From: CAILZL01 sp049840395
GTDB lineage: Bacteria > Pseudomonadota > Gammaproteobacteria > Steroidobacterales > Steroidobacteraceae
Direction: 5' to 3'
Length of the DNA: 64,000 nucleotides
Assembly: GCA_049840395.1 (NCBI GenBank)
Contig: JASGLD010000001.1
Location: 868,001-932,000 of the forward strand
Positions 57,027 to 64,000 of the stretch are shown piece by piece. The notes under the pieces are model-generated. The model was not told where the DNA came from and ran no database searches. It was given only the letters and a program-made list of their open reading frames with translations. A program made the position numbers and the translations under genes. Numbering within the stretch: the stretch's first letter is position 1; each line of letters opens with the position of its first letter.

Positions 57027-58202
57027 ATGCGTAAGTTCCACCGCTGGCTGATGTTGGTGTTCGGTATCCTTATTGCTTATTGGGTTGTTTCCGGTGTCTG
57101 TCTGGCGGTAATTGACATTACAGACCGACAACAGGCGTGGGCGGGTGATGGCGGCGGACCGGGCGCTATCACGCCTGACCATGTAGCGGGAATGCCGATT
57201 GAGACTGCTCGCGTATTGACTCGGGAAGACTTGCGTCGCATGACGAGCGTAACACTGGCGGTGGCTCGCGAGCAGAGACCCGTCGCAGATATCGCGATGC
57301 TTGAACTCAGCTCCGATCGGCAACAACTACGTGGCACGCTGAGCTTCACGGATTCCGCGGTGCGGCCTATTGCCGTCAATATCGACACGGCAACCATCAT
57401 TGAAACAAAAGCAGAGGAATCCGCGAATCTACCGCCGGGCAATGGTGCTACGACGAATTGGCATTCGAGCGTAAAGAACTGGCATCGCGGCAACATTGGC
57501 GCCGGAAATACGCTGGCTACGATTGGTATGCAGTTGGGGTTGATAACCGGCATTGCGCTGGTTTTGCTGAGCGCCAGCGGCTGCTACATGTATCTCACAC
57601 TCTATGCAGCGCGTCGCCGTGTAAAACGGACCGAATTCTTCTGGCGCGATACGTCCTTCTGGCGACGACTGCATCGCTGGATATCGATAGTCATGGCGGT
57701 GTTTATTCTGAATCAGGCCATTACCGGTGCATTGCTTGAGTGGTTCAACCTCACCGATGAATCGCGCGCCGTCATGGTTGGTGGCGCTCCTGCATCGTTC
57801 ACAGATGCTCAGTTACTCAGCACCGTTGATGATGTGTGGCGGCGCGTGCAGCAATCAGTGCCAGATGCCAAGGTCATCGGCATGGTACTCACTCATAACG
57901 GCGACAATGTTTTTGCGCCGGTACTCTTCGGTGGCGAACATCCCGGGGCGATCGGTTTCCGCCTGACTGAGAATGACTACATCTTTGGTGTGGCAGGTCA
58001 GGTCGGCCCGGGTGGTGCAGCTGCGGATTCACATAGTTGGATGAAGCGCGTCCATCGCGGAGATTTCATCGGAGTATTTGGTGGCAGGTTTATCGCTCTG
58101 TCTGCCGGTCTGGCCATGGCGTGGTTGCTGATCTCGGGTCTGGTTATGTATCTGCAATCGCGAATTCGCAGCAAGCAGGTATTGAGTGGCGGTGCCTTGT
58201 GA
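57027..58202 (+). CDS. PepSY-associated TM-helix protein
   Basis: A 391-aa inner-membrane protein. Helices near 5-27, 170-192, 214-236 and 355-375. Landmarks: RKFHRWLMLVFGILIAYWVV, NWHRGNIGAGNT, a membrane-side RLHRWISIVMAVFILNQAIT and the closing HRGDFIGVFGGRFIALSAGL. Two PepSY-like periplasmic parts lie between helices. Group members sit near TonB receptors and may act in ferric or cofactor reduction. No Gly/Pro insert, unlike the 41027 relative. Its C-terminal 50 residues are duplicated in the fragment at 59743. Start ATG 57027, no clear ribosome site. Confidence 0.85.
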   Translation: MRKFHRWLMLVFGILIAYWVVSGVCLAVIDITDRQQAWAGDGGGPGAITPDHVAGMPIETARVLTREDLRRMTSVTLAVAREQRPVADIAMLELSSDRQQLRGTLSFTDSAVRPIAVNIDTATIIETKAEESANLPPGNGATTNWHSSVKNWHRGNIGAGNTLATIGMQLGLITGIALVLLSASGCYMYLTLYAARRRVKRTEFFWRDTSFWRRLHRWISIVMAVFILNQAITGALLEWFNLTDESRAVMVGGAPASFTDAQLLSTVDDVWRRVQQSVPDAKVIGMVLTHNGDNVFAPVLFGGEHPGAIGFRLTENDYIFGVAGQVGPGGAAADSHSWMKRVHRGDFIGVFGGRFIALSAGLAMAWLLISGLVMYLQSRIRSKQVLSGGAL

Positions 58203-58478
58203 TCAGAGACTGGTCATTTTTTGGGGAAATCATTTGTAGAAGGCTGGCAGTGCTGTGACGTTGGCTGTCGAAAAGTATTTTGGTTAGCAAGAGCGTGATT
58301 AGCCAGAATGGACATTGGGCTACGCGTATGCCCATTACTTCCTCTGCAATTTATTAATGCTGACTTTCGTTTGGATTGTTGTGGTTAATGCATCTCAGCT
58401 TGTAAAGCCTTCTGGGGTGGCCAGAAAGTGGACGGGATCGGAGAGAAACCTAGTCCTGTCAGGAAATGGAGATCGAAA

Positions 58479-59531
58479 ATGATGCGCAGAATCTGGACAG
58501 GATTGGAGTTCATTGGGCGTATTAGTTGGGCCGGGCTGAAGCTTGTTGGGCGCTGGTCGGGGTCTGCATTCATTGCGTATGCATTGTGGCTAGTCTTGTT
58601 TCGAACAGGGCCATGGAGTGTTAACCCTCGCGTAGGCATGGTGGCATTGATCGGTGCGATTCTTTCCGGTTTCACTTGCCTCCTCATGCGCCACCCGGAT
58701 CAGCGGAAATGGCGCTATTTTTTTGCCGTTGTCGGAGTAGCCGCTCTTCTCTTCTATGGCTGGACTAAATGGGAGCCACTCCAGGGATATCGTATGGAGA
58801 CAGTGCGTTTCGACAATCAGGACGTGCATCTGGTCGGAACGCTGTACTTGCCTGAAAAGCCTGGCAAGTACCCTGGTATGGTCATACTAAGTGCTTCAGC
58901 GCCAACCCCGCGTAGCAGCGACCGCATTCTTGCTCTTCCCTTTGTGAGAAGAGGTTTTGCCGTGTTGGCCTTCGACCGAAGGGGAATTGGCGAATCCACA
59001 GGTAGTTGGGATGCGGTGAGCCCCGACGCACCGCCACGCGATCTTGAACCATATGCATCGGATGCGGCTGCCGCTCTTGAATTTCTGAGGAAACATTCCG
59101 AGATACGACCGGATGCTGTTGGTTTCATCGGAATGAGTAAGGGGGGAGAGTATGCGCCGCGGGCCGCCGTGCTTAGTGGGCATGCTGCGTATTTGTTGAC
59201 TATCTCGGCTTCGCCGGCGACTGATTATTCTATAGCGAGCTTTCAGATGGGATTTGACACCAGGCCCTATTTGCTGAGTAACGGGTACAAAGATTTTGAT
59301 CCAATGACCAGTCTGCGCGCTCTTGGTATTCCAAGCCTATGGATGCTTGCCGGCAACGATAAAGCCATGCCGAATGATGTGACCATTTCACTGCTGGACG
59401 AATTGCGTAAGAGTCGCAAAGATGTTGAGTATCGCGTTATTCCCGGCGCATCGCATGGGTTGATCGACGGACCAGCCAAGTCGACATGGAATGCGATCGA
59501 CCCGTGGCTAGCGAGGGTAACCGGATCATGA
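58479..59531 (+). CDS. Membrane-anchored alpha/beta hydrolase
   Basis: A 350-aa protein from ATG 58479 (GGAG seven bases upstream). Residues 1-95 contain two or three hydrophobic segments (FIAYALWLVLFRTG, VALIGAILSGFTCLLM, FFAVVGVAALLFYG). The catalytic domain follows: nucleophile elbow GFIGMSKGGEYAP (Ser about 220), acid in MLAGNDKAMP (about 300), His in PGASHGLIDGP. The RRGFAVLAFDRRGIGES segment is typical for BAAT/dienelactone-hydrolase-type esterases. It probably hydrolyses esters at the membrane. Substrate unknown. Confidence 0.85.
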   Translation: MMRRIWTGLEFIGRISWAGLKLVGRWSGSAFIAYALWLVLFRTGPWSVNPRVGMVALIGAILSGFTCLLMRHPDQRKWRYFFAVVGVAALLFYGWTKWEPLQGYRMETVRFDNQDVHLVGTLYLPEKPGKYPGMVILSASAPTPRSSDRILALPFVRRGFAVLAFDRRGIGESTGSWDAVSPDAPPRDLEPYASDAAAALEFLRKHSEIRPDAVGFIGMSKGGEYAPRAAVLSGHAAYLLTISASPATDYSIASFQMGFDTRPYLLSNGYKDFDPMTSLRALGIPSLWMLAGNDKAMPNDVTISLLDELRKSRKDVEYRVIPGASHGLIDGPAKSTWNAIDPWLARVTGS

Positions 59532-59553
59532 ATATAGCCGGGTGAGCTCAGGG

Positions 59554-59735
59554 TCGCGGGATCGAGGGTATAAAACTATTGGTTAGGGTTGAGAACTAAT
59601 CATGTCCTGAGATCGCCTTTCATACAGTAACGCACGTGGTCGCAGCCGCTTGTCTGATTTGTTTGAGCATTAACTTTGGCAGAAAGTGTAGGACTAGTAT
59701 GCGCGTTGTCGTTATAAATACCCTCGATCCCGCGA
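59554..59735. mobile_element. 182-bp MITE-like element with perfect 18-bp terminal inverted repeats
   Basis: Left end TCGCGGGATCGAGGGTAT (59554-59571), right end its exact complement (59718-59735). No coding capacity between. It lies 23 bp after the hydrolase gene stop, and its right end abuts the point where similarity to the PepSY gene begins. A clear target-site duplication was not found (GGG / ACC flanks). Confidence 0.55.
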
Positions 59736-59742
59736 ACCGGCG

Positions 59743-59898
59743 ATGTTCTTCATTCATCGCGGTGACTTTATCGGCGTATTCGCTGGGAGATTTATTGCGT
59801 TGGCAGCAGGTCTGGCGATGATTTGGCTGCTGATCTCGGGTTTAGCGATGTACTCGCAATCGCGTCGACGCACATCAACCACTCTTGCGAGTGTTTAA
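59743..59898 (+). pseudogene. C-terminal fragment of a PepSY TM-helix protein
   Basis: Fifty-one codons (HRGDFIGVFAGRFIALAAGL, then AMIWLLISGLAMYSQSRRR) match the last helix of the intact protein at 57027. The 5' nine-tenths of the gene is missing. The break coincides with the right end of the inverted-repeat element. Confidence 0.8.
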
Positions 59899-60114
59899 TC
59901 CGTCTAGTAGAGACTGCTTCGTCACGCGCCTCACTAAAACGAGAATTCAAGATGGAAGAAGGAGTGAGCAGGGAGGGACCTGCTCACTCCGGCACAACAC
60001 CAGGCACGAAGACAGAGTGCTTGGGGCCGTTTCCATCCATGGCAAAGTTAGTCTGCACTTTAATGCTTTTTATTCAATCGGTTTGCATCGAATAGATGCA
60101 GCAGCGACCTGAAC

Positions 60115-60140
60115 TGCACGCTGGCATCTTTAAGTGCATT
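60115..60140. promoter_or_regulatory. TGCAY-N12-AAGTGC motif, copy 3
   Basis: TGCAC, 12 bases including CTGG, then AAGTGC-ATT. It keeps the spacing of the other copies but has no intact gene start on either side. It may have belonged to a lost gene. Confidence 0.4.
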
Positions 60141-60173
60141 GGCATGCACTGAGCAGTGTCATGTCAATGGCAC

Positions 60174-61049
60174 TTACTTGAGTACTCGATCAAGCGCTTC
60201 AGCAATAGCCGTCATGTTCTTGATCGTAGGATGAACCGGGACAAATTGTCCTGACGATCTATTTTTTACCGTATTGATGACTCCATTCATCCATGGGTCT
60301 TTCGCGCAGGCATCGTGGTTTCGCGAAATCTTGGAGGCTTCAATCAACATTGAGCCGGAGCGCTGTGCCGCTCGTTTGGTAAGGTCCGAAAGTCGGCGCG
60401 CCAACTCCCGGCTTTCGCGCGTCTGCGCTTCCGAAAGCGGTAAAGCGGGACACAGCGCTCCATCGGGCAGCACCCTTGGGTAGTCAACGAAAACAACCAG
60501 CGCGCTCGGTGCTCTGCGATGTATTTCCGTAGCGATGCCTGCCATCCGCGTTTCGAGCGCTGCATAGGCTTCTTCGTTTGGAACAGAGCGTGGTGGAGGG
60601 CAATTTCCGGCGGTAGACGCAGCATTCGCAATGCTTCCACAGGTGGCTGGAACAGGCATGAATGAACCGACGAAACCGATATCGTTGCCGCCGATGGTGA
60701 TGGTTACCAAGCGGGTGTCCGCATCCACTGCATCAACCTGGGCGGGGAGCTCATTCCACGGGCCAAGGATGTTCGCCGTCGTTGCGCCGCCACAACTGAC
60801 ATCGACCAGTTGCAGTTGACGACGACGCGCAAGCTGGTGTGCATAGTTGTCGTTCGATCGTTGGCAGCGATTAGCGGGTGTGTCGGCTGAGATGCCGATT
60901 CCGGGGCCTGCTGCGTACGAACTGCCCATAGAAACGTATTTTGAGCCGGACGGCATGCTTATCCGCTGCTGTGATGGTCCTCTCACGCAGCCAGGCAACG
61001 TTACGAGCATCAGTAAGGAAAGCAGTACAGCGTTACCATTTGGCTGCAT
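60174..61049 (-). CDS. SGNH/GDSL-type lipoprotein esterase
   Basis: A 291-aa protein with lipobox (VTLPGC, Cys21). SGNH blocks: I, SMGSSYAAGPG with the nucleophile Ser (variant of GDS); III, TIGGNDIGF; V, near the C-terminus, VHPTIKNM with the catalytic His (an Asp two or three residues before it, usual in the family, is not evident). Several Cys pairs (RCQRSNDN, VSCGGATT, CGSIANAAS, NCPPP) suggest disulfides as in the Streptomyces-lipase-like subgroup. Envelope-anchored, it should cleave acyl or acetyl esters, possibly from polysaccharide or phenolic esters. Confidence 0.88.
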   Translation of the reverse strand: MQPNGNAVLLSLLMLVTLPGCVRGPSQQRISMPSGSKYVSMGSSYAAGPGIGISADTPANRCQRSNDNYAHQLARRRQLQLVDVSCGGATTANILGPWNELPAQVDAVDADTRLVTITIGGNDIGFVGSFMPVPATCGSIANAASTAGNCPPPRSVPNEEAYAALETRMAGIATEIHRRAPSALVVFVDYPRVLPDGALCPALPLSEAQTRESRELARRLSDLTKRAAQRSGSMLIEASKISRNHDACAKDPWMNGVINTVKNRSSGQFVPVHPTIKNMTAIAEALDRVLK

Positions 61050-61112
61050 AACATCCCCCGTTAGTGTCTGATATCTGCTTGAAGCAGTTATTCGATAATA
61101 GTTAGCAACATC

Positions 61113-61142
61113 CTGCCGTGCTGAATTAGTTCAGCACGGCAG
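61113..61142. other. Perfect 13-bp inverted repeat
   Basis: CTGCCGTGCTGAA / TTCAGCACGGCAG around TTAG, between two leftward genes. Very stable as RNA, but no T-tract follows. Probably the end of the family C message or a processing site. Confidence 0.6.
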
Positions 61143-61246
61143 TAGCGGTCTTAATGAAGCGGCAAATATTCTGACTATTTCTACGGAACGATGGAATAGT
61201 AAGGTTTACATCCCGCGATATCTCGCTATTCATGGATGCGGCATAA

Positions 61247-62233
61247 CTACTCCACGAATACAGCAGGCAATGCCGCTTCCTGTACGGTCATGAACAGGTG
61301 ATGAGCGGAGATCGTGTTGCTGCGTTTGAACTTGGCAATCTGCATGACGGTGAATGTGACGGGCCCCTGGTAGAAACGGGGTGTGCGTTCGTCGTCTGGC
61401 GGGTTGGGATTTTGGTATGGCGACGCATCCTGAAGTACGTAAGTAAACACCAGGCCATGTTCTACATCAATTAAGGGGTGGCGCACCGCGCGCTGTGCGT
61501 TAAACAAGCCGCCGCGACCGGGCTTGATGCCGGTGGAACAGGTGAATTGCGGCAGACGGTCAGCATTTTCCCAATGAATGCAATCGCTGGATTTAGTGAT
61601 GGTGGCGCCACCGAACCACATGGCATCGGCAGCCTGCGTCAATTCCTGACGGGTCATTCGATCTGCCGTCGGTACGGCGGTGAGTAGTGTGCTGTCGAAT
61701 TTTGCGATGTTATCCGGTCGGAAGTGTTGTCCGGCATTGGTGTCCGCAATCACCATGGTTTCAACTTCTGCCACCAAGCGATTTTCAACCTTCAGACGTA
61801 ATACATAAATGAAAGGTTGCTGGGCGCTTTGCTCGAGGGTGCCGATGGTGATGATGTTGCCGGAGATGGGATCGGTGTAGTAGTGGCGATCCGGTCCCAG
61901 CTTTTCCAGCACCTTCCATAGGTTCTCGCCAATGCGGCTGTAATGACCGTTTTCGGAGACCAGTAGATTTGGAGCAACCCGAAGCGGCGTGAAGTCGCGC
62001 TTTTCCAGAGCACTCAGGTACTGTTTAGCAATGTCGGTGAGGCATTGTGCATTGCACTCCGTAGAACGATCCGCCACGGGCATGGGCGCTGCAACCGGAG
62101 CGCGTTTCTCCGGGCCTTGACCGGGCTCACGACCCTGACCTTGCATTGGCGGCGTGACGATTTGAGCAACACATGCCAGCGGTACGATTGCCAGCAAAAT
62201 ACCCAGCGGGAGATTGATGTGTCTTTTTGCCAT
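61247..62233 (-). CDS. Family C exported protein (DUF8021-like)
   Basis: A 328-aa protein with signal (to CVAQI) and a Gln/Gly/Pro/Ala linker (PPMQGQGREPGQGPEKRAP). Then VADRSTECNAQCLTDIAKQY, LLVSENGHYSRIGENLWKVL, VLRLKVENRLVAEVETMVIA, CIHWENADRLPQFTCSTG, PLIDVEHGLVFTYVLQD and PPDDERTPRFYQGPVTFTVM. Ends EAALPAVFVE, near identical to the end of the 42305 protein. GAGG upstream of the ATG. Divergent from a family D gene, sharing the motif-bearing control region. Confidence 0.82.
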   Translation of the reverse strand: MAKRHINLPLGILLAIVPLACVAQIVTPPMQGQGREPGQGPEKRAPVAAPMPVADRSTECNAQCLTDIAKQYLSALEKRDFTPLRVAPNLLVSENGHYSRIGENLWKVLEKLGPDRHYYTDPISGNIITIGTLEQSAQQPFIYVLRLKVENRLVAEVETMVIADTNAGQHFRPDNIAKFDSTLLTAVPTADRMTRQELTQAADAMWFGGATITKSSDCIHWENADRLPQFTCSTGIKPGRGGLFNAQRAVRHPLIDVEHGLVFTYVLQDASPYQNPNPPDDERTPRFYQGPVTFTVMQIAKFKRSNTISAHHLFMTVQEAALPAVFVE

Positions 62234-62600
62234 GTTTTACAGCCTCTGTTCTGCTGTTTAGATATTCAAGGTAAGGCTGGCGAGCGATGCTACTGAAGAT
62301 TGCAAGGTACAGGGGGCGAGTGCAGTAAGAATTGCGTTGAGCTGCACTTGGACATCACGAAGTGCTACCGAAGACCATTAAACCTTTGGCATGGATTTAT
62401 TTAAATACAGCACTTTCAGATGATCCTGGTGATGCTGGATCTTTGTGTGTTGAAGCGCTCGCTATGTATCGTGTGTTGCTTCGATGCGGGGAACGATGTT
62501 GGCGCTAATTTCCACAATGGATAGGCTTTCTGTCGGGACTGAAGGAATCAGTATCACGTGGGGCGTCGTGAGCTTTAATTTGCACAACACAGGAGAAGTT
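62234..62600. other. Control region between divergent family C and family D genes
   Basis: No gene. It contains the best copy of the recurrent motif (62343-62368). A frame opening at 62484 is only a 5' extension of the family D gene. Confidence 0.5.
62343..62368. promoter_or_regulatory. TGCAY-N12-AAGTGC motif, copy 4
   Basis: TGCACTTGGA then ATCACG-like bases then AAGTGC-TAC. Here the halves form a true inverted repeat (GCACTT / AAGTGC). It lies 110 bp before the leftward family C start and 233 bp before the rightward family D start. Confidence 0.6.
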
Positions 62601-63086
62601 ATGACTAAAGTGGGCAAAACAGTCGCGTTGATTACGCTGGGGCTATTTGGAATTCCTACATGGGCATCCGGTCCCACCGACATGAAAGGCGCAGATACGC
62701 CCAATGGTCGCGTGGTGCGCGAATTTGTGGACATGGAGTTCAATCAACATAAGCCCGGCGAAGCATTCGACAAGTATGTGCACAAAGATTACAAGAACAA
62801 ATACATGGGCGGACCGCAACTGATTCAGAACAACAATTTCGAAGGACAGAAGGCGGCGGAAGTACGAGTATTCGGTGGGCCCATGTCGGCCACTTTGTCG
62901 CTTCAAATCAAGAAGGTCATCGCGTCGGAAGATTTCGTATTTGTGCAAGGTCTTGCGAAAGGTAAGCCCGACGCTACCGGTGATCAGATCTGGATGCTGT
63001 TTAGACTAAAGGATGGAAAGATTATTGAGCATTGGGACTTGCATGCCGAACTGCCCGCGAACAGCGATCCAGAGCTGTATTACTGA
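62601..63086 (+). CDS. Family D exported SnoaL/NTF2-like protein
   Basis: A 161-aa protein from ATG 62601 with CAGGAGAAG upstream. Signal (to TWASG), PTDMKGADTPNGRVVREF, EAFDKYVHKDYKNKYMGGPQ, LQIKKVIASEDFVFVQGLA and LKDGKIIEHWDLHAELPAN. Close to the 21203 protein but without its Met/Gln-rich insert. NTF2-like cone fold, ligand unknown. Confidence 0.82.
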   Translation: MTKVGKTVALITLGLFGIPTWASGPTDMKGADTPNGRVVREFVDMEFNQHKPGEAFDKYVHKDYKNKYMGGPQLIQNNNFEGQKAAEVRVFGGPMSATLSLQIKKVIASEDFVFVQGLAKGKPDATGDQIWMLFRLKDGKIIEHWDLHAELPANSDPELYY

Positions 63087-63101
63087 TCCATTGTTGATAG
63101 G

Positions 63102-63130
63102 GCAGGCGCCACCGATGTGGTGGTGCCTGC
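63102..63130 (+). terminator. Hairpin after the family D gene
   Basis: GCAGGCGCCACC / GGTGGTGCCTGC (one G-T pair) with a GATGT loop, 15 bp after the stop. T-tract absent; likely terminator or 3'-end stabiliser. Confidence 0.55.
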
Positions 63131-63311
63131 GCTGAGTAAAAAGTGAGTGTTAGTGCCAGTGCGGGTGTCCAATTCCGCCTATCAACGATGAGCGTCTCCT
63201 CAACGCTCCCGGCATAACAGCCACGCCACAAGTGGCTAGTTCGACCAAGTGCATCTGGGCGTACTGAATTGCCATCAGCGTGCATTGATCGATTTTCACG
63301 TCAACAGCACC

Positions 63312-64000
63312 ATGAGCACCTGGTTTTCTCAATTACGGCAGGGGGTTGGAGTGGGTTCGGAACTACGACGAATCGTGCGGTCAACATGGCTTGTTGCAAC
63401 ATTCGGTACCTTGAGCTGCACAGCAGTCGTTGCTCAACAGCCTCCTCCTCAAGAACCTGTGAACAGCAACCTGCCTGGGATGACCTGGCAATCGCTGGCC
63501 TCGTTGCCTGATTGGCTCAATGCGCAATGGACACCCATTGGTATTCCTAGCAATGAGTTGGCCCTGCTTAAGAAGCTCGCATTGCCACCCATCAAGCCTG
63601 AGTTTGTTGACGATGCCAAGGCCGAAATCGCCAGCCTGATCAAGGGTGAGACTGCATTGCCGAGTTCAGAATGTCGGGCCGAGGGACAGCCCCGTCTCGG
63701 GTGGTATCCCTATCCATTGCAATTCATATACGGCGCTGGAAACGTCATGATTCAAGAGGCCTTCCAGGTGCGGGCAATCTCGGTGGCCGGGGGTACTCAT
63801 TCCGCCCAGCTGCGTGATCCGAATGCCTTGGTTGGTCTCCCGGTAAATGGCGATGTGAAAGGGCATTGGGACGGTGAAACCCTGGTGGTGGATACGGTCT
63901 CGGTACGTGAAGACATCAATACCTTTTACGGCATTCCCAATGACCCAGATCTACACGTCGTAGAGCGTTATCGACTGGTCAATAAGAACACGCTCGAGCG
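63312..64000 (+). CDS. Family A exported protein, 3' end outside window
   Basis: About 229 codons from ATG 63312 are present. A signal or TM segment (about 27-42, LVATFGTLSCTAVVAQ) is followed by MTWQSLASLPDWLNAQWTPI, LALPPIKPEF, RLGWYPYPLQFIYGAGNVMI, KGHWDGETLVVDTVSVRED (about 183-201) and HVVERYRLVNKNTLE. This parallels unit 1 of the double family A gene (26291-27917) block by block, so a second unit may follow beyond the window. An intact copy here would serve as the reference for the frameshifted one. Confidence 0.85.
   Translation, partial: MSTWFSQLRQGVGVGSELRRIVRSTWLVATFGTLSCTAVVAQQPPPQEPVNSNLPGMTWQSLASLPDWLNAQWTPIGIPSNELALLKKLALPPIKPEFVDDAKAEIASLIKGETALPSSECRAEGQPRLGWYPYPLQFIYGAGNVMIQEAFQVRAISVAGGTHSAQLRDPNALVGLPVNGDVKGHWDGETLVVDTVSVREDINTFYGIPNDPDLHVVERYRLVNKNTLE

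Larger units (their letters stand above)
59532..60173. other. Decayed region with inverted-repeat element and gene fragment
   Basis: No intact gene. It holds an element with 18-bp terminal inverted repeats (59554-59735), the PepSY fragment (59743-59898) and one motif copy (60115-60140). Frames at 59823-60112 are remnants or chance. Confidence 0.6.

Overview
The window reads as chromosomal DNA of a mid-to-high GC Gram-negative proteobacterium, most likely gammaproteobacterial. The basis is a TonB-dependent receptor, lipoprotein and Tat signals, a MacAB-type exporter, an Entner-Doudoroff cluster (glk, eda, edd, zwf), and GC-rich palindromic (REP-like) repeats between genes. The species cannot be read from the sequence. 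I saw no tRNA, rRNA, CRISPR array or phage module.

Region 1 (1-11967) is catabolic: a Tat-exported alpha/beta hydrolase, an SDR dehydrogenase, an MFS transporter, a FadB-like hydratase/dehydrogenase fusion with altered active sites, two exported cupins, a Tat-exported fumarylacetoacetate-hydrolase-fold protein, a LysR regulator, and a translationally coupled trio for a 4-cresol dehydrogenase/eugenol hydroxylase type flavocytochrome. Together they suggest oxidation of phenolic or alkyl-aromatic compounds.

Region 2 (11987-29662) is dominated by four families of exported proteins that recur through the window. Family A (about 230-285 aa) has a core like G-H-S-x-G-x-W-E-G-D-T-L-V-V-D-T. Family B (about 125-150 aa, DUF6152-like) starts after its signal with A-H-H-S. 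Family C (about 330-375 aa, DUF8021-like) has a C-x-x-x-C-L start and a V-A-E-N core. Family D (about 155-190 aa, SnoaL/NTF2-like) has an E-A-F-x-K-Y-V core and ends near D-G-K-I-x-x-H-W-D. A nine-gene leftward operon (29662 to 21996) is ordered B, A, B, A-A, C, A, A, B, C. A smaller rightward A-B-B' operon (13565-15540), a TonB receptor, and HxlR and HxlR-remnant genes lie beside it. Further copies sit at 42305-43814 and 61247-64000. This is the best candidate in the window for an undescribed system.

Region 3 (30007-34771) holds a nonsense-interrupted gene, small membrane proteins, a DUF3857/transglutaminase protein and an EF-hand protein. Region 4 (35188-40605) is the Entner-Doudoroff block with a LacI-type palindrome between edd and zwf. 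Region 5 (41027-51354) has a PepSY membrane protein, family C and D proteins, an exported MDR oxidoreductase, a MacAB-like exporter and a second ABC transporter. Region 6 (51391-64000) has a second exported MDR enzyme, a second EF-hand protein, a GH106-like glycoside hydrolase interrupted by TGA, a second PepSY protein and its remnant, two hydrolases, and more family C, D and A genes.

Two themes cross these regions. Gly/Pro/Met/Ala-rich low-complexity segments are present in many unrelated exported proteins. A 26-bp motif (TGCAY-N12-AAGTGC) recurs upstream of several of their genes. A reasonable but unproven reading is an exported protein system for uptake and conversion of phenolic or glycosylated phenolic compounds.
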